Shown here: in pieces, positions 38,801 to 49,588 of the stretch
Numbering within the stretch: position 1 is the stretch's first letter
How the letters are laid out: every line of letters begins with the position of its first letter
Assembly: GCA_947685225.1 (NCBI GenBank)
Contig: CANTUV010000055.1
Coordinates: 9,249,501-9,313,500, forward strand
Direction of reading: 5' to 3'
DNA: 64,000 bases
DNA from: Garcia nutans
Lineage: Eukaryota > Streptophyta > Magnoliopsida > Malpighiales > Euphorbiaceae
Made by a program: the position numbers and the translations under genes
The notes under the pieces: generated by a model
Database searches by the model: none
Seen by the model: the letters and a program-made list of their open reading frames with translations, nothing else
Told to the model about the DNA's origin: nothing

Positions 38801-40290
38801 GAGCAACAAAGTGGTGTTAGTGATAGTTAATGCAGTATTAGTCATAGTTAGTATGAGTTAGTGAAAGTTAGTCATGAATTAAACACATGCATACCTTGCC
38901 AGAGATGACCCAATAAATGAACTCAGATTGATAACTATATACTGAGAGATGATTCCTAAGCCCAAAAAATTGGTGTTAGAGATAGTTAGTTATGTGTTAG
39001 TCATAGTTAGTCTGTGTTAGTAAAAGTTAGTCACGAATTAAACATATACATACCTAGCCAGAGATTACCCAACATATGAACTCAAGTTGATAACTGTGAC
39101 CTAAGAGATGATTTTGAAGCGCAATAAAGTGGTGTTAGTGATAATTAGTGTAGTGTTAGTGAAATTTAGTATGTGTTAGTGAAAGTTAGTCACGAATTAA
39201 ACACATTCATACCCTGCCAGAGATGACCCAATTGATGAAATTAGTTTGATAACTATGACCTGAGAGATGATTCCTAAGCCCAAAAAGTGGTGTTAGTGAT
39301 AGTTAGTGTGGTGTTAGTCATCATTGCTGTAAGTTACTGAAAGTTAGTCACAAATTAAACACGTGCATACCCAGCTAGAGATGACCCAATAGATGAGCTC
39401 AGGTTAATAACTATGACCTGAGAGATGATTTCAAAGCGCAACAAAGTGGTTTTAGTGATAGTGCAGTGTTAGTCATAGTTAGTATTGGTTAGTGAAAATT
39501 AGTCACAAATTAAAACATGCATGCCCAGCCAAAGATGACCCAACAGATGAGCCTAGGTTGATCACTATGACCTGAGAGATGATTTCGAAGCACAACAAAG
39601 TGGTGTTAACGATAGTTAGTGCAATGTTAGTCATAGTTAGTGTGAGTTAGTGAAAGTTAGTCACGAATTAAAACATGCATACCTAGCCAGAGATGACCAA
39701 ACGTCCAGGTTGCCAACTATGACCTAAGCCCAAAAAAGTGGTGTTAGTGATAATTGGTTATGTGTTAGACATAGTTAGTTAGTGTTAGTGAAATTTAGAC
39801 ACAAATTAAACATGTGCATACCCAGCTAGAGATGACCTAGCATATGAACTAAAGTTGATAACTATGACCTGAGAGATGATTTCAAAGCATAATAAAGTGG
39901 TGTTAGTGATAGTTAGTACAGTGTTAGTAATAGTTAGTGTGAGTTAGTGAAAGTTAGTCACGAATTAAACATGTGCATAACTAGCCAGAGATGACCCAAC
40001 AAATGAACTCAGGTTGATAAATATAACTTGAGAGATGATTTTGAAGCACAACAAAGTGGTGTTAGTGATAGTTAGTGCAATGATTGTCATAGTTAGTGTG
40101 AGTTAGTGAAAGTCATTCAAGAATTAAAACATGCATACCTAGCCGGAGATGACCAACATATGAACATAGGTTGATAGCTATGACCTGAGAGATGATTCCT
40201 AAGCCTAAAAAAGTGGTGTTAGTGATAGTTAGTGCAGTGTTAGTCATGGTTAGTGTGAGTTAGTGAAAATTAGTCACGAATTAAAACATA
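35885..40290 (+). repeat. Tandem satellite array, about 158-bp monomers (about 28 copies)
   Basis: The marker CCAGAGATGACCCAAC recurs with measured steps of 159, 158, 158, 148, 159 and 158 bp from 36079 onward. Each monomer has a GTTAGT-rich half (six hexamers at 10-11 bp steps) and a unique half (CACGTGCATACCCAGCCAG, GATGATTTCGAAGCACAACA). At least two monomer variants alternate irregularly: CCTAAGCCCAAAAAAGTGG versus TTCGAAGCACAACAAAGTGG. The array lies between the convergent 3' ends of the ULP1 gene and the MULE transposase, so it is part of that element rather than a chromosomal satellite. No CRISPR-like spacer structure exists. Confidence 0.95.
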
Positions 40291-41745
40291 TGTACTGTAG
40301 ACCCTTAACTTTGGTCCAGGTTAAATTTAAGATTACATCCGAACACACGATAAAATTTGATGTCAAGCCTAAATCCAGTCCAATTAATTTAGTTCGGTTT
40401 AAACTAGAACAATATGCTTCAAACCAAGCCAATTCAGTATGGAATAGCTACATATCAAAATGGCCAAGGCCAATTCGATATGGGCAAGCAGGCTTAACCG
40501 ACAATGAGCTCAAATTGTTATAAAATTCTAGGATGGCTAGGATAAGTGGAAGAGTAGTGTTTGCTTCGGACAATGAGCTCATACTTATGGTCTTATTTAA
40601 ATAATATACGATGATCTTTATATGATAATGCCATCAAGTTATACATATTGTATCTTCATTTAAGTATGTCCAATAGCTACGAACCATGTAATTATTTATC
40701 AAGAATCAATGTTAAAGTATCCTTAAAGTATTTACAGTGATCATGTTTTTATAAAAATCTTAAAACCTTGTTTTGCATACTAAAACCCTGATTATGTTTC
40801 CAAAAATCTTAAAATCCAAGTTTGATCATCAAAACCCTAATTGTCATCCCAAAACCCTAAAACTATAATTTTATCCCCAAAACCATAATTTTACATTAAA
40901 ACCCTAATTTAGAAAAAACTCTAATTTCTATAAATATAAAATTCTAGCTTAAATAGAAACTCTAATTCCTCAATAAAACCATATCATATAAACCGTTTAC
41001 CTTTTGGGGGCACTGCCCCCTTGACCTCCGCTAGTTAACCGACTATATTTCCTTAATGGAATAATATTAAGATATATTTGTTTATTTTCTTTTTAATTAT
41101 TTAATTATTTTTATATTTGTTGTATTATTTTTTCTTACTTTATTCTTTTTCTTGGATTGTTATGTATTTTTAAAAGGAAATTGTAAAAGACATATTTTTC
41201 ATCTAGTGTAGGTGCATTATTTATTTATTTTCTGTAATTTAACTTATTTAAAAACTTTGGGATGATGTAAGGGACACAATTTTACCTTTTGGTGGGTGTC
41301 TTATTTTATTTACTTTCTTTATGGATATTTGGACACTTGTAAGGGCATGTTTCTATCTTTGGGTGAGTGTCTAATTTATTTGTTTGTTTAATTTATATAA
41401 TAAAATATTTATTTCAATAATCACAAGTAGTATGGATGATATTATAATGCTTAAGAATTTAATAATATTTAGACTTAAAAAGGAGGTCGGTTCCAATGAA
41501 CCTTGCGCTATGGGAGTGCTGAGCCACTTCTCATCTTCCCCATGCATAGCCAACTTTTCAAATCCAATAGGGGGTTGGAGATTTCTTAGGAATCAAGTCA
41601 TTCATCCCTTTCTTTTTTCCTGGCTTGCCCAGGTGGCGACTCCATTTCCTCCAAATTTAGACACGTATTCTTTAAGGTCCTGAGTCTAATAATGTTGAAG
41701 TTGTAAGAACCATTTCATATAGGAGTGGGGGTGAAAATCGTTGCT
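40291..41745 (+). mobile_element. LTR-type insertion in the satellite array (1.45 kb)
   Basis: Begins TGTAGACCCTTAACTTTGG and ends GTTGCTCACA, so it has TG...CA ends. It breaks one monomer at ATGTAC / CATACCCAGCC and the array resumes at the next monomer position. Inside are GGGGGCACTGCCCCC (41008), a long T-rich part, and CCAGGTGGCGACTCC (41629-41643). The last resembles the TGGCGACTC primer site reported for Tat/Ogre gypsy elements. No coding region was recognised. It could be a solo LTR or an LTR-leader fragment. The 5-mers at the borders (TGTAC / CATAC) agree at three positions only. Confidence 0.5.
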
Positions 41746-42365
41746 CACACATACCCAGCCATAGATGACCCAATAGATGAACCCAGGTTGATAGTTATGA
41801 CCTGAGAGATGATTTTGAAACACAACAAAGTGGTGTTAGTGATAATTTGCATAGTGTTAGTCATAGTTAGTTTGAGTTAGTGAAAGTTAATCACGAATTA
41901 AAACTTTCATACCCAGCCAAGGATAACCCAACAAATGAACCAAAGATTGATAACTATGACTTAAGAGATGATTTCAAAGAGCAAAAAAGTGGTGTTAGTG
42001 ATAGTTAGTGTAGTGTTAGTCATAGTTAGTATGAGTTAGTCATGAATTGAAACATGCATACGCAACTAGAGATGACCTAATAAATTAACCCAAGTCGATA
42101 ACTATGACCTAAGAGATGATTTCGAAGAGCAACAAAGTAGTGTTAGTGATAGTTAGTGCAGTATTAGTCATAGTTAGTGTGAGTTAGTGAAAGTTAGTCA
42201 TGAATTAAACACATGCATACCCAGCCAGAGATGACGAAACATATGAACTCAGGTTAATAACTATGACATTGGAGATGATTCCTAAGCTCAACAAAGTGGT
42301 GTTAGTTATAGTTAGTTCTGTGTTAGTCATAGTTAGTATGTGTTAGTGAAAGTTAGACACGAATT
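41746..42365 (+). repeat. Continuation of the 158-bp satellite array (about 4 copies)
   Basis: Same monomer as 35885-40290, in the same orientation and phase after the 1.45-kb insertion. It ends at GTTAGACACGAATTATT near 42365, 130 bp downstream of the transposase stop on the opposite strand. Confidence 0.9.
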
Positions 42366-42495
42366 ATTCTCATATGATTATTAAATTATTATTATTCTCA
42401 AATTATTACAAAACTCTGTAGTTCAACAGTAGAAAAATTAGAAATAAAAGCAAACAATTAATGTCAATAACAAACTAGTGTATAAGAAAAATTGT

Positions 42496-43980
42496 TTATT
42501 TATCTCGGAGCACTTGCATATTCTGACACGCCGTTAATAGGTATTGGATTCTGACATGTAGTCTATTATTTCCTTGCTTAAGACAACGCTTACACCTTGG
42601 ATGTGCTTTATCCTCTCCTAAGGAAGGAATTCTCCATTTTTTTCGTCTGCCAGTTGATGTTCGAACATTTGGAGGTAGAAGATTCATCTTAGTCACCTCA
42701 TCTAGTAATATCCAGTTTGTTATGTATTGTACTGGATTTATTACCCCTTTATAGGTCTCATACCAATAATCTCAAGAATAATATGAGGAACACAAATCAT
42801 AAGCATTAAATTCACTAGTTTTAAGAACAACAAGGGCATGAATACATGAAATCTGGTCTAATTGAAACTTCTTACAACAACAAGTCCTTTGATCCATATC
42901 CACTATGAAATTTTTATCAACATCGTAGACTTCGTACCTGGAGTTATTAGCAGGTTGCATTTGTAGTACATAAGTCCATAATTAAATGCAATGTGTGGTA
43001 GAATATAAATATTAATCATAATATATGAAGTAATTGCAAAGTTAGTTAAGCACTCACATTCAATTTCGATGCATAAATCATTCTCTTTCTCAGTTTTTTT
43101 CCCACATCAGTTGACATCTTTGCAGTGCATTTTTATGATTTATCTCGTTGTTCATAAAACCACTTTTGTAACACCTTTCTGACCTCACTCACAAATGCAA
43201 TGATGGGAAGATCATGTGCCTTCATAAGAGCAGTATTTAAGGATTCTGATAAGATAGTAGTCATTATGTTGTACCTCCTCTCGGGCATATGAGATCATGT
43301 CATCTATCCAAACTAACTCTTTCCAGATAATCTCTTACACCATGAACAACAATACAAAATAATCTAAAAAGTTGATTGAAATCATAATTTTTTTATGCTT
43401 TAGCCATTTTGTAATAATGCTTTTCAAGATCCTTTGTTATGTGTCGAAATTTGCATTTTACATTGTTAAGCAGATGATACATGCAAATCCCATGAAAAGG
43501 ATTAGGAAATACCTGTGCAACTGTCTTCTGAATACTACAATTTCTATTAAAAATAGTGGTATGACCCGGTCTTTCACCATAGATTGCCTTCAACTGTTCC
43601 AAGAACCATTTCCATGACGAGTTATTTTTTGAATCAGTTATACCAAATGCCAATGGAAAATTTTTTTGATTGGCATCATGAGAAACTACGGTGAAGAGGA
43701 CACCGAGATATTTCCCTTTCACATGACTTCCATTAATGGAAATCACAGGCCTACAATACTTAAACGCTTGAATTAAAGAATTGAGTGCAAAAAAGACGTA
43801 AAGAAATCAAAAATCATCACTACAATGCACATGAACAACCAAACTTGGATTTGTTTTGGTAAGCATGTGCCTGTATCCAGGCATAATGGAGTAAAGACTA
43901 TTCAGAAGTACCTAATTTGATATTCTTGTAAGGATGCAATCGCCCTCTCCATGCAACAGAATAATTCCATTCTTAAATGA
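42496..43980 (-). pseudogene. SWIM-type MULE transposase (5'-truncated by copia B)
   Basis: Read right to left: LYSIMPGYRHMLTKTNPSLV (about 43890), CRPVISINGSHVKGKYLGVL with FTVVSHDANQKNFPLAFGI and WKWFLEQLKAIYG (DDE core, 43746-43560), then HGICMYHLLNNVKCKFRH (about 43480). A worn SWIM finger C-C-C-KKFQLDQISCIHALVVL lies at about 42870 and a decayed zinc knuckle CKRCLKQGNNRL near 42590. The wording (DGTHLKGKYKGVLF..., HGIC-YHL-NN) is that of MULEs found with ULP1 genes. Stops at about 43390, 43780 and 43830 and missing stretches make it non-functional. The N-terminal exons are cut away at 44022. Confidence 0.8.
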
Positions 43981-44022
43981 ATTTATGAGGATTAACAACT
44001 AAATAAAAATTTGGCAAACAAA

Positions 44023-44645
44023 TATCGGAAAATCTACCTCAAGATGCACAAAAATAACCACACAACGACCCGAGAATTTTTAACGTAAAAAACCCATTTA
44101 AAGTGAATGATAAAAATCACAGAACCTCTTTTGGTCCAAGAAAAAGAGTTCCACTATCAAAATTAATATTTAGAGCAAATACAAGTTACTACAATAATTC
44201 TCAAGTAAGTCTCAGCAACAAATCAACCAAATAACAATAGATGAACAAGGATACGAAAAACTATCACTAAAAAAGCTATTTTTCATGCAAAACGAATGAG
44301 CTCTAATTGTTTAAATCTGATCTCCACCGTCCGGATCAAAGAACAATCTATCTTAAACGTGTTCACCAAATTTCAGCATAATCGAACCATAAATGACCAT
44401 ACGATCATTATATCAAAACACAGATGGTTGTTTGGTCGATGGAAAAACCAAAACTAGTCTGGTATGATTTCTCAGCAAAAAACTATTTTCTCTCGCTTTT
44501 TATTCTCTCTCTTTGATGGCTAAAAATTTGCCTCACATGCAACTTAAAGTAGTATAGACTAAACCATTAATAGTCCTAATGGGCCAAAAGAAGTGGACTC
44601 AAACAACATAGGTTTTCCACATATGAGGGAATCCAAAACCCAATA
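44023..44645 (-). repeat. 3' LTR of copia B (623 bp)
   Basis: In element orientation it starts TATTGGGTTTTGGATTCC (a TGTTGGG-type start with one change) directly after a purine tract GTCCGAAGGAGGAGAAT. It ends ATCTTGAGGTAGATTTTCCGATA, which resembles the last bases of the surviving 5' LTR stub (ATCTTGATTTCTTCCTATCA, 51498-51520). Confidence 0.7.
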
Positions 44646-44819
44646 ATTCTCCTCCTTCGGACTATATGAAGGAGTTTGCCAAATCGGCAACCATACAACA
44701 TGCCTCAAACTTCACTCTTGGTAAAACCTTTGCACGCATATTAGAACCATTATCATCAATGTGTATTTTCTCAAGTTCAAGCTACTTAGAATACAAAACA
44801 TCACGAATCTAATGATACC

Positions 44820-46258
44820 TTATATCAATGTGTTTGAATCTACCATAAAAAGTAAGATTCTTACCAAGATGAATAGCACTCTGACTGTCACAAAATAAGA
44901 CATATATCTCTTTTGTGTAAAGACAAGCTCATTCACAAACTTCTTCATCCAAAGTAATTTTTTACATGCTTCAGTCATTGCAATTAAGTCAACTTCTGTA
45001 GTAGACAATGCAATGCATTTTTGTAACATATATTGCCATGCCACAACTCCCCTTACAAAAATAATCAAATGACTTTCTTAAATCCATATCTCCTGCCAAA
45101 TCAAAATCTATATAACCACTGAAAATAGACTTCCCAATCCCAATACATAACTTCAAACTAGCAGTGCTACAAAGATATCTCATAATCCACTTCACAGCAT
45201 TCCAATGCTCTTTTCTTGGATTAGATAAAAATCTACGAACAGTGCCAACTCCATAAGTTATATCTGATCTAGTACAAACCATAACATACATCAAGCTATC
45301 TACAGCAGATGCATAAGAAATTTTCTGCATGTATTCTTTCTCTTGCTCTCTAGGAGACTATTGACACTTGATCTAAAAGACATGGCAAGATGTGTACTTA
45401 TAAGTTTAGCTTTAGCCATATTCAATAGTTGCAGTACCTTCTCAATGTAATTTTTTGGAGATAGCTACAACTTCTTGCATGTCTTATCACGATTAATTCT
45501 CAAGCCAAGAATGTGTTTTGCTAGCCCTAAATCTTTCATTGCAAAAAACTTGCTCAGCTCTTTCTTCAAGCTATCAATCCTTGAAGAACTAGAACCTACA
45601 ATGAGCATATCATCAACATATAACAACAGGATGATAAAATCACTATCAGAAAATCTTTGTACAAAAATAAAATGATCAGAATTAGTCTTCTTATAGCCTT
45701 GTTGAATCATAACTGAGTCAAAATTTTTATATCACATTGCCTAGGTGCTTGTTTCAACCCGTATTTTCTCAATTTGCAAATATAATTTTTTTTCTTTCAC
45801 CACAAAACCTTCAGGTTGTTCCATGTAGATTTTCTCCTCTAAGTCACCATGAATGAAGTTTGTTTTAACATCTATTTACTCAACCTCTAGATCAAGATTA
45901 GCAACTAACCCCAAAATAATATGAATTGATAACATCTTGACCACTGGTATGAAAATCTTCTCAAAATCAACTCCCTTTTTTTCTGACTGAAGCGCTTGAC
46001 AACTAATCTAGCTTTGTATTGTGGAGATGAAGAATTCTTTTCTTGCTTTACTCTATAGATCTACCTATTCTTCAAAGCTTTTCTATCTTTAGGAAGCTTC
46101 ACCAATTCAAAAATGTGATTATTAGTTAAAGACTGTATTTTATCTTTCATAACTACATTCCATTCTGACTTCTGCTCACTCTCAATAGCTTCTTCATAGC
46201 ATTCAAATTCTTCTTCATCTGTTAAGAGAAATACTCATTAGGTGAATACCTAGTAGAA
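44820..46258 (-). pseudogene. Copia B reverse transcriptase and RNase H
   Basis: In minus orientation: LTDEEEFECYEEAIESEQKS, FELVKLPKDRKAL, KKGVDFEKIFIPVVKM, EKIYMEQPEGFVV, the catalytic LLLYVDDMLIVGSS (about 45620), KHILGLRI, YASAVDSLMYVMVCTRSDI (45310) and the RNase H part ALSTTEVDLIAMTEACKKLL-W (about 44990). The catalytic YVDD is kept, but several stops and frameshifts (for example near 45710, 45360 and 45070) break the frame. The 5' end is the fusion point with element A at about 46258. Confidence 0.85.
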
Positions 46259-48205
46259 TGTATTTGAATAGCAACAGGAAGGTCAAGATCGGACTGTGGA
46301 GGGGCTGACGGAGCTTCTGAAGAGGCGGCAGGTGGAGGATGTGAGTCAGTGGCGGCCAATCTTCTGGAGTACACTTGGTTAAAATGAGGACGAGAGGGTG
46401 GTGGTGCAGGAATAAGAGTATGAGTAGATGCTAGAATCGGTGCCGGTTCAATATGGGTGGACTTTGGAGTAGGGTCAGTAGTGGAATCAGGATTCCTATG
46501 AATAACACAAACTAAAAGATCATCTTCCTCCCCCTGACCTGCATATGTAGCTGGTGAGGAAAAAAATGGAGTTTTCTTGAAAAAGGTAACATATACAGAA
46601 ACAAGATAGCGGTTCAAGCCAGGAGAAAAACAACGGTACCCCTTTTGTTGACGAGAATACCCAAGAAAGACACACCGAAGAGATTTGGGATCCAATTTGG
46701 TAACATGTGGATGAACATCACGCACAAAACAAGTGCACCCGAAGATCCGAGGATTAACAGAAAGCAATGTTTTAGAAGGAAACAAGACACTATACGGAGT
46801 TGCACCCTTGAGAACAGTAGAAGGCATTCGGTTGATAAAAAAATAGGCCGTAGAAACTGCATCAGCCCAAAAATGTTTAGGCACCTTCAATTGAAACAGG
46901 AGTGCCCGAGAAACCTCAAGGAGATGTCTATTTTTCCTTTCGGCGACCCCATTTTGAGAGGGTGTATCAACACAAAAAGTTCGATGAAGAATGTCGTTCT
47001 AAGACATATAGGACTGAAATGAACTAGACAAGTATTCCTTTGCATTATCACTTTGCAAGATACGAATAGTCCTATTAAACTGAGTTTTAATTTCAGAATT
47101 TCGGCACAAAAGGAACAAAAAATAGAAAATATCTCAGAACAATTTTTCATTAAAAATAACCAGATACACTGAGAATGGTCATCCACAAAAGTAACAAAAT
47201 ACTTAAAACCGGTTTGGAAAGCGACAGAACAAGGACCCCAAACATCAAAATGTACTATCTCAAAAGGGAACGCAGCCCGTTTATTCACTCGAGGAACTAA
47301 ATGCAAATGGTGATGTTTCGCAAACTGACATGACTCACAATCTAAACTAGACAAAGACGGAAATTGTGGATACAACATCCTTAGGGAAGACAACGAAGGG
47401 TGACCAAGGCGACAATGAACTTCTAAAGAAGAAAGGGAACCATCACATACCAACAAAGTGAAAATTTGATTATCAAGAAGATAAAGGCTATTTTGCGTCC
47501 TCTACCAATAATCGTCCTCGTCAAAAAATCCTGGAACACAATATTGAGAGGGAAAAATGTGACACAACAATTTAATGTTTCAATAATTGTGCTAACCGAC
47601 AAAAGATTAAACGAGAACTTAGGTAAACACAAGACTTTTGACAAAGGAAGAGATGGAGTTGGGTTAGCAGTACCAATACCAGTGACACAAGTTTTAGACC
47701 CATCGGCTAAAGTAACATAATGATGAAAATCAGGTTCTTTTAATGAAGATAAGAGACGCGGGTTACCTGTCATGGGGTCTGTGCAACCGGAATCAATGAC
47801 CCAACTTGGTGAGGCAAACAAAAGACAGGTGTTAGAGGTATCTGAGTTGGCAGCAGCAGCACCAGCAGCAATAGAAGAGTCAACAGGCTTGGATAGGCGA
47901 TACATAGAGAGCTCAGCAAATTCCATCATAGATATTGTCACAGTATCTAAAGAAATGGATACGGATTCTTGACTAGCCACATTAGCCCAAGGTTGCTTGT
48001 TCAACAGCTTCTTACAGAAATGTTTGGTATGGCCTAGTTCATGACAGTAGTAGCAAATAACACTTAAATCCTGATTACCAGTACTTCCATGATTATTTTC
48101 CCCTTTACCCTGGTTTCTATATTGTCTCGAATCTCGACTCACAAGAGCACAAGGAGGAGGGGACGTTACAGGATTTGAATTTTCATTTCGAAGCACTCAG
48201 GAAAA
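46259..48205 (-). pseudogene. Copia A gag end, protease and integrase
   Basis: Minus frames give a CCHC knuckle CYYCHELGHTKHFC (about 48060) and the protease site WVIDSGCTDPMTGNP (about 47790). GAG_pre-integrase HCRLGHPSLSSL with C-E-S-C-Q-F-AKH (zinc HHCC, about 47410-47320) follows. The integrase core has FEIVHFDVWGPC and TFVDDHSQCIWLF, then KVPKHFWADAVSTAYFFINR and VLKGATPYSVLF, and the C-terminal GYRCFSPGLNRYLVSVYVTF. A frameshift lies near 47450 and another near 46890, with a stop in the core. The wording is that of one copia family until about residue DLDLPVAIQI, where element B begins. Confidence 0.85.
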
Positions 48206-48382
48206 GTTTTCCCTCAAATTAGGAACTTCACTACCAGAGATAATTGGAACTTGGCCGTTTCAAAGGTTGGAGATAGACCTGCAAGAAAACACATGACACC
48301 CATCTGTTCCCGCTGGTTCTGTTGAACCTTAATGTCAGAACTAAAGGGCATTAAGACATTAAGTTCTTCAATAATTTTTTTT

Positions 48383-48790
48383 TTACTTCCCCAAAATACA
48401 CTGTAAGAGGCTTATCTTCTGCTCAACCCGATATAACACCGTACAGGTATCATACATACGGTTCAAATTTTTCTTGTCCGAGTAGAAAAATTCAAGGTAC
48501 TCCATTAAGTCTTTAACAAACTCACAATGATTGATCAAACCAACCACATCACTGCCGATGCAGTTTTTTATTTGTAAAAATAATCTCGCATCTTCTCTTA
48601 CCCAAAGTTTTCCAGCATCACCATCCGGTGGATTATTAGTTAAGTAGTCATCCTTGTCTACACTTCTCAAATAAATTCTAATAGTCTTGCTCTAATCTAA
48701 AAAATTATTTTCATTCAACTGATGTTCCGTAATTCAATTAACTACCGGAATAACATCAGTAACAGCCACAATAGTTTTCTTATTAGCCAT
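48383..48790 (-). pseudogene. Copia A gag N-terminal part
   Basis: Starts MANKKTIVAVTDVIPVVN at 48790. After two stops (near 48734 and 48693) it continues SKTIRIYLRSVDKDDYLTNN and LMEYLEFFYSDKKNLNRMYD, the retrotransposon gag (UBN2-type) pattern. The stretch 48206-48382 continues gag in another frame. Inactive. Confidence 0.7.
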
Positions 48791-49409
48791 CACAACACAA
48801 TAAAATAACAGCCCCACACACACCAAAATAATGCAAACAAATAGATAAATGCTCCACAAATCAAATAAAATAAACGTGATAACAAATCTAGGCAATAATA
48901 GTTCCAAAAAATACCCAAAAACAGATTGCCAATAACTCAAAGATAACCCAAAATATATCACGAAACAGTCCCACAACTAGAACAGAATGAACCGATAATT
49001 GTGCACATGAAAGAGCACCTGAATGCCAAGACTGACCACAAGAATGGATAGCTTACTCAGCTGCGACGCCGGAGGATTAAAGTCGATCACCGAAAACCGT
49101 CGGACGCGCCCCCACGCGCCGGCACGTGAAACTATGGCAGGAGCTTTAGGCGGCGCGTGAGCAACACTCGTAGGGAGGATGGAGGTTGGATTTCGAGGGA
49201 CGGCCGGAATATGTCTGGCTCTTCTTCCTAGGATGGCGGTGAGACCCAAAAATGGCCCTAGGCAGATGACCTAGGCCAATAACTACTGTAGCACACAGAA
49301 ACTCTAATCTAGAATTTCCAATTAGCTAAAACCTCCACAAAACAAAGCTCTCTTCTTCAATGAATCAGCTCAAAAGGAAAAAAAAATGCCTAATTAATCT
49401 CTGATACCA
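48791..49409 (-). other. Untranslated leader and primer site of copia A
   Basis: Between LTR and gag. The primer site reads TGGTATCAGAG in minus orientation (49409-49399), complementary to the 3' part of initiator tRNA-Met as in most plant copia elements, directly after the LTR's terminal CA. A 90-residue Ala/Pro/Arg-rich ORF at 49249-48977 lies in this leader and has no recognisable family, so it is not called as a gene. Confidence 0.7.
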
Positions 49410-49588
49410 TGTTACGTTGTGACTAAAGAAAGAAAAGAGCCGAAGAAGAAAATCTGTGTATTGAACTAATAGATGAACCCTATATTTATACAGAGATGGT
49501 AATTGATATCTACACAACTATAACCTAACTACTAACCACTTAATTAATAGCTGTACAACTAACATAATTAATGGTTGTACAACTAACA
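49410..49588 (-). repeat. 5' LTR of copia A (179 bp)
   Basis: In element orientation it begins TGTTAGTTGTACAACC and ends GTCACAACGTAACA: TGTTA...TAACA are perfect inverted ends. A TATA-like box (CTGTATAAATATAGGG in minus orientation, near 49497-49482) fits the promoter. The next five bases on the right (AAGGT, 49589-49593) should be the target duplication. Its partner was deleted with the 3' LTR. Confidence 0.85.

Larger units (their letters stand above)
27945..44022. mobile_element. Large ULP1-carrying MULE with internal satellite (left part; right end outside the window)
   Basis: This is an inferred composite. A MULE-like start GGGAAATCGCATAAAATG (about 27951) is followed by a Del-type solo LTR insertion (28349-31120), decamer arrays (31335-32275), a DUF1985/ULP1 protease gene (+, 32348-35633), a 158-bp satellite array (35885-42365, itself interrupted) and a SWIM-type MULE transposase (-, 43980-42496). 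The transposase is cut at 44022 by copia element B, so the right terminus lies beyond 64 kb. MULEs that carry ULP1-like proteases are known from plants (Kaonashi in Arabidopsis, CUMULE in melon). The left end is uncertain. The ULP gene, array and transposase block is well supported. Confidence 0.6.
46259..49588 (-). mobile_element. Copia element A (minus strand), 3'-deleted, nested in B
   Basis: Right to left: 179-bp 5' LTR (49588-49410), primer site, leader, gag start (ATG at 48790-48788), zinc knuckle, protease and integrase. There is no RT, RNase H or 3' LTR of its own: after DLDLPVAIQI the reading changes to the pol wording of B. On the right, B's integrase frame (SFGGALSFVTFV) runs straight into the LTR start TGTTAG, which fixes the insertion point at 49588/49589. 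Confidence 0.8.

Noticed and set aside
40263..40523. 86-residue ORF across the array border
   Set aside because: Starts in satellite DNA and runs into the LTR-like insertion; chance fusion.
41008..41030. Rho-independent-like hairpin GGGGGCACTGCCCCC as a terminator
   Set aside because: Such hairpins are common in plant LTRs and this is nuclear DNA; no transcript end is implied.
35885..42365. Possible CRISPR-like or regularly spaced repeat array
   Set aside because: The whole 158-bp unit is repeated, without unique spacers, in plant nuclear DNA; it is a satellite.
35885..42365. Chromosomal centromeric satellite
   Set aside because: Monomer length would fit, but the array is bounded on both sides by genes of the same MULE and is only about 5 kb without the insertion. 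A centromeric location cannot be judged from the window.
46645..47022. 125-residue plus-strand ORF
   Set aside because: Complement of copia A's integrase coding region.
47466..47972. Plus-strand ORFs of 84 and 66 residues
   Set aside because: Complement of copia A's protease region, which has clear motifs on the minus strand.
48977..49249. 90-residue Ala/Pro/Arg-rich ORF
   Set aside because: Lies in the leader of copia A between primer site and gag; no recognisable domain.
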